From Pseudogulbenkiania sp. (GTDB lineage: Bacteria > Pseudomonadota > Gammaproteobacteria > Burkholderiales > Chromobacteriaceae), in contig JAGLBD010000018.1 in assembly GCA_018260425.1 (NCBI GenBank), positions 1-62,979 on the forward strand: 62,979 nt of DNA, given 5' to 3'. Position 1 is the first letter of the stretch, and every line of letters begins with the position of its first letter. The notes below the pieces were generated by a model. The model saw nothing but the letters and a program-made list of their open reading frames with translations. It ran no database searches and was not told the DNA's origin. This document shows positions 1 to 9,155 of this stretch, one piece after another. The translations under genes were made by a program, and so were the position numbers.

Positions 1-2534
1 TCATCTCCCGCAAGGAGATCGACCGCAGTGGCGCCGCATCGGTCCGGGAGCTTCTGGCCAAGCAAGTCGAGGTGAGCGGGGGGGCAAGCGGTAGCGAATT
101 GTTCAGCACCGCACCGGGAGCGGCATCGGTGCAATTACGCGGCATGAGTGAAAAGTATGTTCTGGTGCTGCTCAATGGCCGACGACTGGCCAACTACGGG
201 TTTGCCACCAATGGCGAGAGCACCTTCGTTGACCTGAACCGCCTGCCGCTGGGGGTCATCGACCGCGTCGAAATCCTGCGCGACGGCGCGTCGGCCATCT
301 ATGGTTCCGATGCGGTGGCCGGCGTCATCAACATCATCACGCGCCGCAACTATCAAGGCATCGAAGGATCACTCCGGCTCGGCCAGAATCAGGGTCGCGA
401 TGGCGAGTCGGTGGCGGCGAATCTGACGCTGGGCGTCGGCAACCTTGCCGAGGAAGGCTACAACATCCTGTTGTCGCTGGATGCGCTGCATCAGGAGCCC
501 GTGCTGCGCTTCCGCCATACGGCAACCCGCACCGATGATTACCGTTGGCTGGGCGGCGGTGACCAGCGCTCGGACAACGGCCGCCCCGGATCCTGGGCAA
601 ACACCAGTTATGTTCCCGACAGTGAGGGATACAACACCCGCGACACCAATGAAAAACCGATGCCGGGTTGCGCTCCGGGCAATGTGGTGCAAGATGGCTA
701 CGCCAGCAAGTGCATACTGGACGCAGCCAGTTTTGGCTGGCTGTCGCCACGTGTTGATCGAGGCGGCATGATGCTGCAGGCCACCCGCAGGCTGGATGCC
801 GACGCGGAGCTGTTTGCCGAGCTGGGTTTCACACGCTCCTCTTCGCTGTTCAATGCCGGTGAACCGGGCATCAACGCCTGGGACGCCAGTTGGTGGCTGG
901 ATCCTTCCTGGAAAATGTATCCGGCCAATCACGGTCTGGAAAAGATCAATCCGACCTGGCAGCCGGGCGACTCGGTACAATTTGTCCGCTCCATCTACGA
1001 GGCTGGCGTCAAGACCATCCGCACCACCAGCGATACCCTGCGACTGGTCAGCGGCTTGCGCACCAGCTGGCACGACTGGGATATCGAAACGGCCATCACG
1101 CTGGACCGCAACACCATCACCGAAGAAGACGGCAATCAGGTCATCAAGAAAGCGGTTTACCAGAGTCTGCACGACGGGGTTAACGGAGGACCGGGCTACG
1201 ATCCCTTTGCACTCTGGAATCCGTCTTCGCTGGTTGCGCCTTTGTTGACCACCGTGACGCGCAAGGGTTTCTCCACGCTTGAGGGGATCGACCTCAAGGC
1301 GCAACGCGATGATCTGTTCACCTTGCCCGGCGGCAAAGCCTCGCTGGCGACCGGAGTGCAGATCATGCACGAGTCGATGGAGGACCGGCCCGACCCACGC
1401 GTCGTCAACGACGAGATTTTCGATCAATCCTCCAGTTCCTCCCGGGGGTCCCGCACCACCGCCTCGGCCTATGCCGAAGTGTCCCTACCGCTGATTCCCC
1501 GACTGGACGCCCGGCTGGCCTTGCGTGCCGATCACTTCAGCGATGTCCGCAACAGCCTGACGCCCAAACTCGCGCTGACCTGGAGCCCCGGCACAGCCAT
1601 GACGCTGCGCGCTTCCTTCGACACCAGTTTCAAGGCCCCCACCCTGCCGGAGATGCACGCCACGACTCAGGGCTATACCTATGTCAGCGACACGGTGCGC
1701 TGCCAGATCATGAACAAGTCGCCGGGAAGCTGCCCGGAAGGGGTCAAAGTGTATGCCAAAGGCAATACCGACCTGAAGCCGGAAACCGCCACCAACACCT
1801 CGCTGGGCATACTGCTCACCCCGGCTCAGGGTGTCGAGGCCAGTCTGGATTGGTACCGCATCGATCAGCGCAATACCATCCAGTTGATGGATGGCCAATA
1901 CGTACTGGATCACGAAGGGCTACCGGGCAACAGTTCAATGATCCAACGCGCTCCGCTGCAGCCGCTGGAGTCTGGCTGGTACCCCGGACTTGACCGGGGC
2001 AAGCTGACCAGCCTGTCGCTTCCCTACGTCAATGTCGGCAAAACCCTCACCTCCGGTCTGGATCTAATGTTCTCTCTGCGCTGGTCACTGGGCCGCTATG
2101 GCGCGCTAACCCTCCGGGAAAACCATAATCGCCTGTTGACGTTCAAGCAATCGATCACCGACGCCGAAGCCCCGGTCAGCCGCCTGGACAGTGTTTACCA
2201 GCCCCGCTGGCGCAATACCCTGTCGCTGGAGTGGGAACAGGCACGCCTGCATGCCGGCATGACCCTGCGCAGTTTCGCCAGTACCCGCAATATCGATGAT
2301 CCGACCCATAGCATGGATGACAGTGTTCCCGCCCGGGTTCCGGGATTCACCATGGTCGATGTGCAATTCGGCTTTAACCCGACCAAACAGCTGCAACTGA
2401 GCGCGGGCATCAACAATGCCGGCAACAAACAACCGCCATTTGCCAATGGCACCGGTACCGGTTTCTTTGTCGGGAACTGGAACGATCTGTGGGGAAGGGG
2501 TTACTTCGTACAGGCTAACTACATTTTCCGCTAA
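1..2534 (+). CDS. TonB-dependent outer-membrane receptor (5' end outside window)
   Basis: The reading frame is already open at the first bases, so the signal peptide, TonB box and start lie upstream. The visible part opens in the plug domain (ISRKEIDRSGAASVRELLA, then QLRGM, VLLNGRR, VEILRDGASAIYGSDAVAGV), which is diagnostic of TonB-dependent receptors. About 700 further residues have the aromatic, alternating pattern of a 22-strand barrel and contain the late 'FKAPTLPEMH' and 'GNTDLKPETATN' segments typical of the family. The last residues are YIFR, so the usual terminal aromatic is one residue from the end. The receptor takes up a chelated metal or other large ligand using TonB energy; the ligand cannot be read from the sequence. 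An AraC-type regulator follows on the same strand. Confidence 0.93.
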   Translation, partial: ISRKEIDRSGAASVRELLAKQVEVSGGASGSELFSTAPGAASVQLRGMSEKYVLVLLNGRRLANYGFATNGESTFVDLNRLPLGVIDRVEILRDGASAIYGSDAVAGVINIITRRNYQGIEGSLRLGQNQGRDGESVAANLTLGVGNLAEEGYNILLSLDALHQEPVLRFRHTATRTDDYRWLGGGDQRSDNGRPGSWANTSYVPDSEGYNTRDTNEKPMPGCAPGNVVQDGYASKCILDAASFGWLSPRVDRGGMMLQATRRLDADAELFAELGFTRSSSLFNAGEPGINAWDASWWLDPSWKMYPANHGLEKINPTWQPGDSVQFVRSIYEAGVKTIRTTSDTLRLVSGLRTSWHDWDIETAITLDRNTITEEDGNQVIKKAVYQSLHDGVNGGPGYDPFALWNPSSLVAPLLTTVTRKGFSTLEGIDLKAQRDDLFTLPGGKASLATGVQIMHESMEDRPDPRVVNDEIFDQSSSSSRGSRTTASAYAEVSLPLIPRLDARLALRADHFSDVRNSLTPKLALTWSPGTAMTLRASFDTSFKAPTLPEMHATTQGYTYVSDTVRCQIMNKSPGSCPEGVKVYAKGNTDLKPETATNTSLGILLTPAQGVEASLDWYRIDQRNTIQLMDGQYVLDHEGLPGNSSMIQRAPLQPLESGWYPGLDRGKLTSLSLPYVNVGKTLTSGLDLMFSLRWSLGRYGALTLRENHNRLLTFKQSITDAEAPVSRLDSVYQPRWRNTLSLEWEQARLHAGMTLRSFASTRNIDDPTHSMDDSVPARVPGFTMVDVQFGFNPTKQLQLSAGINNAGNKQPPFANGTGTGFFVGNWNDLWGRGYFVQANYIFR

Positions 2535-2697
2535 TGAAATTAGGCGCCGCGCAGACTGTCGCAGAAATGAGATATCCAAAAGTCATTGAATAGCGTTTCT
2601 TTACGATCGTCATGGCAAAAAGCTTGTTTGATAGGGCCCTGATATTATATGGTCAAACATATCATTAAATGCCAATGGCGTTGCCGCGGAAATCATA

Positions 2698-3546
2698 GTG
2701 GATATCAGGATCACAGACAGCCTCGCCATCATCGAGTACGAGATTTACCACCCTGCCAGTGGCTGTTTTTGTCAGGAACAGCTCGCAGAGCGCCTGTCCT
2801 CCCGCCTGCACATTGAACGCTCCGAATTCAATGCCCTGTTTCGTGCCGAGACCGGCGTTGCGTTCAAACGCCACGTTCAACTCGGCGTACTCGAGGCCGC
2901 AGCGGCCCAACTCAAACACAGTGAAATACCACTGGCCCAGCTGACACAGCAGTTGGGCTTCTCCAGCCAGCAAGCCTTTACGCGTGCCTTTACCCGGCAC
3001 TGGGGACTTTCCCCGCTCCGTTTTCGCCTGCACGGCACGACCGCGCCAGCCAAACCGCTCTGGCTTGAAACATCAGCCCCGTCTCCACAACACAGTGACG
3101 AACACTGGCCGGAACTGACGCTCTGGGCACGCCGCTATCCGGTCAACCCACAGGAAAAAGCCAACGTCTGGCGCGATTTTGTCGAATGCTGTGCCATGCA
3201 AGGACTCGCCGTGGAGCACTGCTACGGCATACGCTACGGCTCGGGTGACGATGAGCGCTACCTCTGTGCGATCCCCGCCCCTACCCGCGAGCTGCCGCCC
3301 CCCGGCTGGCTGGTCATCGCCGAGCCTGGCGGACGCATGGTGGTCTATCCCGACCGGGGCAATTGCACGGCGATTGCACGGCTGCAGAACTGGCTGTCCC
3401 AGCAGCTATTGATGAACGACATACGTCATTCAGGCAGAGTCATAGAACGTTTCGAACAGCCCCCCTTCCAGTGGGACCACCACCCCTGCAGTGTGACTCT
3501 GGCGTTTCCGCACGCAGAAGCCCGAGAGCCCCACACGGTACCCTAG
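2698..3546 (+). CDS. AraC-family regulator with C-terminal effector-binding-like domain
   Basis: This is a 282-residue protein with a GTG start. The N-terminal ~110 residues form a double helix-turn-helix of the AraC/XylS type: the second HTH reads LAQLTQQLGFSSQQAFTRAF, followed by HWGLSPLRFR. The remaining ~150 residues resemble the GyrI/AraC effector-binding fold and are not a cupin. This HTH-first order is that of Rob rather than AraC itself. It lies 163 bp after the TonB receptor and may respond to that receptor's ligand, but this is inferred from position only. Confidence 0.8.
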   Translation: MDIRITDSLAIIEYEIYHPASGCFCQEQLAERLSSRLHIERSEFNALFRAETGVAFKRHVQLGVLEAAAAQLKHSEIPLAQLTQQLGFSSQQAFTRAFTRHWGLSPLRFRLHGTTAPAKPLWLETSAPSPQHSDEHWPELTLWARRYPVNPQEKANVWRDFVECCAMQGLAVEHCYGIRYGSGDDERYLCAIPAPTRELPPPGWLVIAEPGGRMVVYPDRGNCTAIARLQNWLSQQLLMNDIRHSGRVIERFEQPPFQWDHHPCSVTLAFPHAEAREPHTVP

Positions 3547-3586
3547 TCATGGTAAGGTTCGGGAAAACAATGACCCGTTCAAGACC

Positions 3587-4516
3587 ATGCAACTGAATGA
3601 TGCCCTCGACCTGCTTAACGCCCATCCCGACTACCGGGTATTGAAACGCGTTCCGGAACAGCTCGACCGTCCCGCACCGGATGACGGAGACACCGGCCAT
3701 GTACTGATCATCGACACCGAAACCACCGGCATGGACAAGAACCGCGATGCCATCATCGAGGTCGGCCTGTTGCTGGTCAGCTACCACAAGGCCACTGGAC
3801 AGCTGTTGCGGGCGGTAGACCAGTACAGTGCCCTCGACGATCCCGGTGTTCCCCTGAGTGAAACGGTCAAGACGGTAACGGGTCTTACCGACGCCGATCT
3901 GGCAGGACAACGTATCGACTCGGCACGCGTGGAAGAACTCGCCGCCCGTGCCGATTTGGTCATCGCGCACAATGCCGCCTTCGATCGCCCTTTCATGGAA
4001 CGTCGCTGGCCGGTATTCGCCAGCAAACCCTTTGCCTGCTCGATCAATGAAATCGACTGGATGGCCGCAGGTCAGGCCAGTGCCAAACTCGAAATGCTGG
4101 TGCTCAAATCGGGCTATTTCTACGGCAGCCATCGGGCTCTGACGGATTGCTGGGCGCTATTGCATGTCCTCGACCTGCCGATCGGACCCGCTGGAGAAAG
4201 TGCTTTCGCCGAGCTACTGGAGCACGCGCGCCAACCCTCCTGGCTAATCGTGATACAAGTCAGATTCGACGAAAAGGACACATTGAAAGCGATTGGCGGG
4301 TTTCAGTGGCAGGATGGCAGCCAGCCACAGTTTCCTGCCAAGAGCTGGGTCAGACGCTGTCGGGATAGCGCCGAGCGTGACGGCATTCTGCAACGCATTC
4401 GCGAAGAGGTGTTCGAGGGGGAGGGATTCGACTGCCAGATCGGCAAGATGACCGCCATGCAACGTTATTCTCTGGCACCGGGAGCCATACGGCTGCAGCC
4501 CTTCAGGATGCCCTGA
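3587..4516 (+). CDS. 3'-5' exonuclease, DEDDh (DnaQ-like) family
   Basis: Exo I motif IIDTETTGMD (around residue 45), Exo II HNAAFDRPF and Exo III HRALTDCWALL supply the four acidic metal ligands plus the catalytic His of the DEDDh nucleases. At 309 residues it is longer than a plain DnaQ epsilon subunit: the C-terminal ~110 residues form an extra domain that I do not recognise. It is therefore a stand-alone proofreading- or repair-type exonuclease rather than the Pol III epsilon subunit. It is transcribed with the AraC gene, 40 bp downstream. Confidence 0.87.
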   Translation: MQLNDALDLLNAHPDYRVLKRVPEQLDRPAPDDGDTGHVLIIDTETTGMDKNRDAIIEVGLLLVSYHKATGQLLRAVDQYSALDDPGVPLSETVKTVTGLTDADLAGQRIDSARVEELAARADLVIAHNAAFDRPFMERRWPVFASKPFACSINEIDWMAAGQASAKLEMLVLKSGYFYGSHRALTDCWALLHVLDLPIGPAGESAFAELLEHARQPSWLIVIQVRFDEKDTLKAIGGFQWQDGSQPQFPAKSWVRRCRDSAERDGILQRIREEVFEGEGFDCQIGKMTAMQRYSLAPGAIRLQPFRMP

Positions 4517-4522
4517 AACGGG

Positions 4523-4720
4523 TTATTGTCTGCCCATTTCTTCGACTTTTTCCGTCTTGCGGGTGCGCAGATCGATGATCCGGTGGATCTCGATGCGTAC
4601 CCGGCCATGATGGATAAGCAGCATTCTCTGGGCAGCTTTCCGTGCTTCCTCATGAGTGGGATGCATCGGCCCCCGATCATCCACGCCAAAGAGATTGGAA
4701 AACAGCTTCAAGCGATACAT
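4523..4720 (-). CDS. Small hypothetical protein (65 aa)
   Basis: Antisense and tail-to-tail with the exonuclease gene (6 bp apart). A good ribosome-binding site (AGAGGA, about 8 nt before the ATG) precedes MYRLKLFSNLFGVDDRG. The product is basic and looks like a single folded unit (PTHEEARKAAQRMLLIHHG, then RIEIHRIIDLRT). I do not recognise the family. The RBS and absence of an overlapping competitor support a real gene; codon periodicity and conservation would have to decide. Confidence 0.5.
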   Translation of the reverse strand: MYRLKLFSNLFGVDDRGPMHPTHEEARKAAQRMLLIHHGRVRIEIHRIIDLRTRKTEKVEEMGRQ

Positions 4721-4834
4721 TCGCGATTTCCTCTGTCACCGCCGGATACCGTCTCGGCATGATCGAACGACTGGTGGACATTCTCTTAGATGAAGTATAC
4801 CCGGATAACAGGGGGAAACGAACGACGCAGATTA

Positions 4835-4860
4835 ACAGACCGGCTGCAAAACCGGTCTGT
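4835..4860. other. Hairpin between small ORF and Nudix gene
   Basis: A perfect 9-bp stem (ACAGACCGG / CCGGTCTGT) with an 8-nt loop, 106 bp past the Nudix stop codon. There is no T-run on either side, so it may be a rho-independent-like stop for the minus-strand Nudix transcript or only a structural element. Confidence 0.35.
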
Positions 4861-4966
4861 CAGGGGTGAAGAGCAATGGTTGCTGCACCGGTACCACAGG
4901 GGGAGCCACCCTCGGGCACCGATTTGCCTATTTTAGTGGCGCAAGGCACCGCTGCCTTGATCCGCA

Positions 4967-5842
4967 TCAAACCCCGGCAGTGGCTTCGCTAAGGCGTGGT
5001 TCACCCTGCAAAAATGCCTTGACCCGCTCCCCGGCGCCCCCCCAGTAACCCAGGCGGGACAAGCAATCACAGGCCACCAGCGCCGCATCAATCATGAAAC
5101 GTTCGGCTAGAATCAGTTCTTCCACTTCGGCAAGCGACAACAGCACATGCTCGGCGACTTCGCCATCTTCATTGCACGGGGCATCCCCTTCGGGCAACCA
5201 AAGATCAAACACATGCAACCACTCGCGATGCAGCCCCCGGGCCACTGGCCGTTCGGCCAGTACCAACGAGACCTGTGGCAGGTTAGCCAGTTTCTCCGCA
5301 CAGATACCGGCTTCTTCCTTCGATTCGCGCTCCAGCGCCAGCTCGATGCTCTCGCCAGCGGCAATGCCACCGCCGACCATATTGTCCATGCGATTCGGAT
5401 CAACCGCCTTGTCCGGGCTACGTCGCCCTACCCACATGCGCACTTCGCCATCCGGCATACGACACAAGCCATTGACATGGACCGCCCGACTGGTCAGTCC
5501 CAGCGGACGAAACGCCGCACGCTCGAGCTCAAACAGCGGTAAGCCATCGTGACGCAATGCCGTGAAACGTTCATTGCGCCAACCATTCAGCCAGCCGGCA
5601 TCACGCCAGCGTTCGGCTTCCTGTTGCAAAATCCGGCTCAGGGAATCAAAGGACTCACCCGCCTGACAGGCCACTCCTTCTGCAACGGCAACAAAAACGG
5701 CAGACTCCGATCCCAGCAATCGTTCACGCCATTGGGGATTGATACAGCCCATGCGTTGATTGCCGATAAATAGCGGAGTAAACGGGCTGCGATCGTAGCG
5801 GGCTACCTTTTGCAGATACCCCAGGACGCCATCCACTTGCAT
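4967..5842 (-). CDS. Nudix hydrolase with N-terminal DUF4743 domain
   Basis: The Nudix box is complete: GGIAAGESIELALEREs followed by KEEAGI, about two thirds into the protein, with the REUxEE metal-binding core. The preceding ~120 residues match the DUF4743 extension found in thiamine-pyrophosphokinase-related Nudix proteins of fungi and proteobacteria. It hydrolyses nucleoside diphosphate-X compounds; the substrate is unknown, with thiamine diphosphate derivatives reported for relatives. The ATG at 5842 is chosen because TGGAGG lies 4 nt upstream; a longer form from 5878 is possible. It lies 109 bp behind recD on the same strand. Confidence 0.8.
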   Translation of the reverse strand: MQVDGVLGYLQKVARYDRSPFTPLFIGNQRMGCINPQWRERLLGSESAVFVAVAEGVACQAGESFDSLSRILQQEAERWRDAGWLNGWRNERFTALRHDGLPLFELERAAFRPLGLTSRAVHVNGLCRMPDGEVRMWVGRRSPDKAVDPNRMDNMVGGGIAAGESIELALERESKEEAGICAEKLANLPQVSLVLAERPVARGLHREWLHVFDLWLPEGDAPCNEDGEVAEHVLLSLAEVEELILAERFMIDAALVACDCLSRLGYWGGAGERVKAFLQGEPRLSEATAGV

Positions 5843-5951
5843 CTTGCCTCCAGACCATTCGTCTTGGAAAAAACGCATAGTAAGGGGTTTATGGGGGTTA
5901 ATGCTATCCGAGTTGTCTGAAAAGGCACAATGTTAGGCAATCTGACCACAC

Positions 5952-7658
5952 TTAGCGGCCAATTCGTTCTGACAGAGCCGACCATCGCTGTGTTTTCAGT
6001 GAGATAGCTTCACGCCAAACCATTTCACTTCCATGCACTTTGAATATATCGCGCGCCCGGGTGATAGCGGTATAGACCAGCGCACGGTCCAGTACCGCCG
6101 TCGGTACATCGGGCAACAACAGCCATACTTCCCTGAACTCCGAACCCTGACTCTTGTGAACGGTCATCGCGTACACGGTCTGATGAGCCGGCAAGCGGCC
6201 GGGGGCAATGTCACGCCAGCTACCCCGACCATCGGGAAACACCACGCGCAAGCCTTCCTGACGCTCGACCGTGAAACCAATATCGCCATTGAACAAGCCG
6301 ATACCATAATCGTTTTCGCTGATCATGACCGGCCGTCCGGCATAGCCATCACGCCCCGCCAGCTTCACGCCTTCTTGCTCGAGTCGCTGCTCGATAGCCT
6401 CATTCACCCTATCGACCTGACGCCGTTCCGCCGCCAGGACCATAAACGACAAAAAGGCCGCCTGAATGCGCTCGGGATCGTCCCCGCGCCGGGCACTGGC
6501 CAGATAGTCGCGCCGCGCCGCCAGCAGGGAGTCGATCAGTTCCGCTTCGCACCATCCCACCGCAGGCTCACCGGCGTCATCCAGCAAAGAAACGGCCGCA
6601 TCGGCCTGACCGTCATTTACCCGCTTTGCCAGTTCCCCGATTCCGCCACCGGCGGCAAAGCGGTGACTATGCGTCAACACCATCACTGCATCGGCCAAGG
6701 GTCCATCGCCCACCTCAAGGTCATCCGGCAATGGACCGGCAACCCTGTCCAGCCACTGCAAGGTGGCCAGACGATAGCGGGTGTGCAGACACAGATCCCC
6801 CAACACGGCACCCGCGTCCACCGACGACAATTGATCGCGGTCACCCAACAAAATCAGCCGGCAACCGGGGGGCAATGCTTCAACCGTGCGTGCCATCAGA
6901 CTCTGGTCAATCATCGACGCCTCGTCCACCACCAGCACATCGAGCGGCAAGGGATTGCCGGCGTGATGGCGTGCGGCTGCCGCACCCGGCCGGATTCCCA
7001 GCAAGCGATGCAGGGTGGCGGCACTGTCCGGCAAGCGCCGTTTCACCTCATCGCCCACGTCGAGTCTGGCGATGGAGCCACTCACCGACTCGGTCAGTCG
7101 AGCCGCGGCCTTGCCGGTCGGGGCCGCCATGGCCATCGACAAGGGACGGCCCGGCAATTGCGCGAGCAAGGCCAGCAAGCGTACCACCGTGGTGGTTTTA
7201 CCCGTACCGGGTCCACCACTGATCACCATCAACCGGCGACGACAGGCCAAGGCCACCGCGAGTTTCTGCCGATCCGGTAGCACAGGCGACGAGCCGGGAA
7301 ACAAGCGCTCAAGCCCCTGACGCAAGGCCTCATCATCAACCGGCAACACCTCTGCCGCCAATGCCCCCAAACGGGCCGCCAGCAAGGTTTCATCGTACCA
7401 GTGACGTGCCTGATACAGTCTTCCGCCACTATCCAGCACCAACGGGACATAGCGACCCGGTCCTCCGACAAGCGGTGAACGACTCAACCGTTCCCGGTCG
7501 CGTGCACTGGGCAGCGGCAGACAAACATGCCCGGCGGCATTGGCCTCCACCAGCCGATCGATCACCTCGGCGGCCGCGGGATCCCATGCCGGATCCAGTC
7601 GGGCGAACAAACCATTCAATTGCGCGGCCAGCGCCAAACTCTCGTGCGACGTGCTCAC
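5952..7658 (-). CDS. recD: Exodeoxyribonuclease V alpha subunit RecD
   Basis: 568 residues. The 5'-3' helicase subunit of RecBCD, a superfamily 1B motor. Visible motifs: Walker A GGPGTGKTT, Q-motif-like LPDRQKLAVALA before it, Walker B region VVDEASMID, motif III LGDRDQL and the C-terminal UvrD-like TVHKSQGSEF. Length matches the family (E. coli about 608). Its start lies 3 bp after the pap stop, so recC-recB-pap-recD form one transcription unit, with recD last as in E. coli but displaced by one inserted gene. Confidence 0.95.
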   Translation of the reverse strand: MSTSHESLALAAQLNGLFARLDPAWDPAAAEVIDRLVEANAAGHVCLPLPSARDRERLSRSPLVGGPGRYVPLVLDSGGRLYQARHWYDETLLAARLGALAAEVLPVDDEALRQGLERLFPGSSPVLPDRQKLAVALACRRRLMVISGGPGTGKTTTVVRLLALLAQLPGRPLSMAMAAPTGKAAARLTESVSGSIARLDVGDEVKRRLPDSAATLHRLLGIRPGAAAARHHAGNPLPLDVLVVDEASMIDQSLMARTVEALPPGCRLILLGDRDQLSSVDAGAVLGDLCLHTRYRLATLQWLDRVAGPLPDDLEVGDGPLADAVMVLTHSHRFAAGGGIGELAKRVNDGQADAAVSLLDDAGEPAVGWCEAELIDSLLAARRDYLASARRGDDPERIQAAFLSFMVLAAERRQVDRVNEAIEQRLEQEGVKLAGRDGYAGRPVMISENDYGIGLFNGDIGFTVERQEGLRVVFPDGRGSWRDIAPGRLPAHQTVYAMTVHKSQGSEFREVWLLLPDVPTAVLDRALVYTAITRARDIFKVHGSEMVWREAISLKTQRWSALSERIGR

Positions 7659-7661
7659 GTC

Positions 7662-9146
7662 TTACTCTTCCAACTGTTTCTCAATGGCTTCGCAGACTGT
7701 GCGCAATACCTTGATACGGGCATAGTATTTGTTATTGGCCTCGACCAGCGTCCACGGTGCTTTGCTGGTACTGGTACGATCCACCATATCGCTGACTGCC
7801 AGCCTGTACTGATCCCACTTGTCACGATTGCGCCAATCTTCTTCGGTAATCTTGAAACGCTTGAAGCCGGTGTCTTCCCGCGATTTGAAACGGCTCAATT
7901 GCTCTTCATTACTGATGGCCAGCCAGAATTTCACCACCACGGCACCGTTATCGATCAACTGGTGCTCGAAGTCATTGATCTCGTAATAGGCACGCATCCA
8001 GTCCGGCTCGGCGGCAAACCCCTCCACCCGCTCCACCAGCACCCGGCCATACCAGGAGCGGTCGAATACCGTAATCCCCCCCTTGCCGGGCACATTGCGC
8101 CAGAAACGCCACAACCATGGCTTGGCGCGTTCTTCTTCGGTCGGCGCCGCCACCGGCACCACACGATAGCTCCGGGCATCCAGTGCCTGGGTAATACGAC
8201 GGATACTACCTCCCTTGCCCGCCGCATCATTGCCTTCGAACACCAGCACCAGCGAGTGCTCCTTGAAGCGTTCATGACGCGTCAGGTGATGCAGACGTCC
8301 CTGCAAGACATCCAGCTCGCGTTGATACACGGCTTTGTCCATCGGCTGGTCAAGGGTCAGGGCATCGAGAATCAGTTTGTTGTCGATCGGTGCCAGCAGC
8401 GGGGGCGCATCATTGGCGCTCTTCTCCGGCCGGGCTCCCGCCAGCCGGGCACGCACGCTGTTCAGGATGGTGCTGGCGACAGTGAGGTCGCGGTAATACG
8501 GATCTTCGCCATCCACCACCACCCAGGGCGCATCGGCGGTATTGGTCAAACGCATGGCATGTTCGGCATATTTGCGGATCTGGTCGTACTGCTCGAAATG
8601 GCGCCAGTCGGTTTCGGTGACGCGCCAACTGGTGGCCGGATCCTTTTCCAGGTTCTTGAGCCGTTTTTTCTGTTTGTCGCGCGACAGGTGGAACCAGAAC
8701 TTGATGATCAGCGCACCGTCCTGAGTCAACATGCGTTCGAAGCGCAGGATATCGAACAGCTTGCGGTCCAGTGCATCGGTATCGGTATCGCCATACACCC
8801 GGGCAAACAGCGGATCGGAATAGTAGGAACCGAAAAACATCCCGATGCGGCCCTTTTGCGGCAGGGCATTCCAGTAGCGCCACATCCACGGACGGGAGCG
8901 GGCATCGTCATTCGGATCAGAAAAGGCTTCGGTGCGGATCAGGCGGGGATCCAGCCATTCGTTGATCAGATTCATGGTCTCGCCACGTCCCGCGCCGTCA
9001 AACCCGTGGATCAGGATCAAGACCGGAAAATCTGCCTTCTCTTTCAAATCGTATTGCAGATCCAGCAAGGCTTCGCGCAAGGCCGGCACTTGCTGGCGAA
9101 AGGTTTCCTTGTCGATACGGTGACCGATTTCAGCCGATTCAAACAT
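7662..9146 (-). CDS. pap: Polyphosphate:AMP phosphotransferase (two-domain PPK2)
   Basis: 494 residues built from two tandem PPK2 domains. The N-terminal copy (about 1-230) has a weakened Walker A (HGFDGAGRGET); the C-terminal copy (about 260-494) has the intact FEGNDAAGKGGS, the lid Arg-rich stretch and FDRSWYGRVLVERVEGF. This layout is that of class II PPK2 (PAP), which phosphorylates AMP to ADP with polyphosphate. The gene is inserted between recB (9-bp gap) and recD (3-bp gap) and so is almost certainly co-transcribed with the RecBCD genes. A functional link, such as ADP/ATP supply during repair, is only inferred. Confidence 0.93.
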   Translation of the reverse strand: MFESAEIGHRIDKETFRQQVPALREALLDLQYDLKEKADFPVLILIHGFDGAGRGETMNLINEWLDPRLIRTEAFSDPNDDARSRPWMWRYWNALPQKGRIGMFFGSYYSDPLFARVYGDTDTDALDRKLFDILRFERMLTQDGALIIKFWFHLSRDKQKKRLKNLEKDPATSWRVTETDWRHFEQYDQIRKYAEHAMRLTNTADAPWVVVDGEDPYYRDLTVASTILNSVRARLAGARPEKSANDAPPLLAPIDNKLILDALTLDQPMDKAVYQRELDVLQGRLHHLTRHERFKEHSLVLVFEGNDAAGKGGSIRRITQALDARSYRVVPVAAPTEEERAKPWLWRFWRNVPGKGGITVFDRSWYGRVLVERVEGFAAEPDWMRAYYEINDFEHQLIDNGAVVVKFWLAISNEEQLSRFKSREDTGFKRFKITEEDWRNRDKWDQYRLAVSDMVDRTSTSKAPWTLVEANNKYYARIKVLRTVCEAIEKQLEE

Positions 9147-9155
9147 AAAGCGTCC

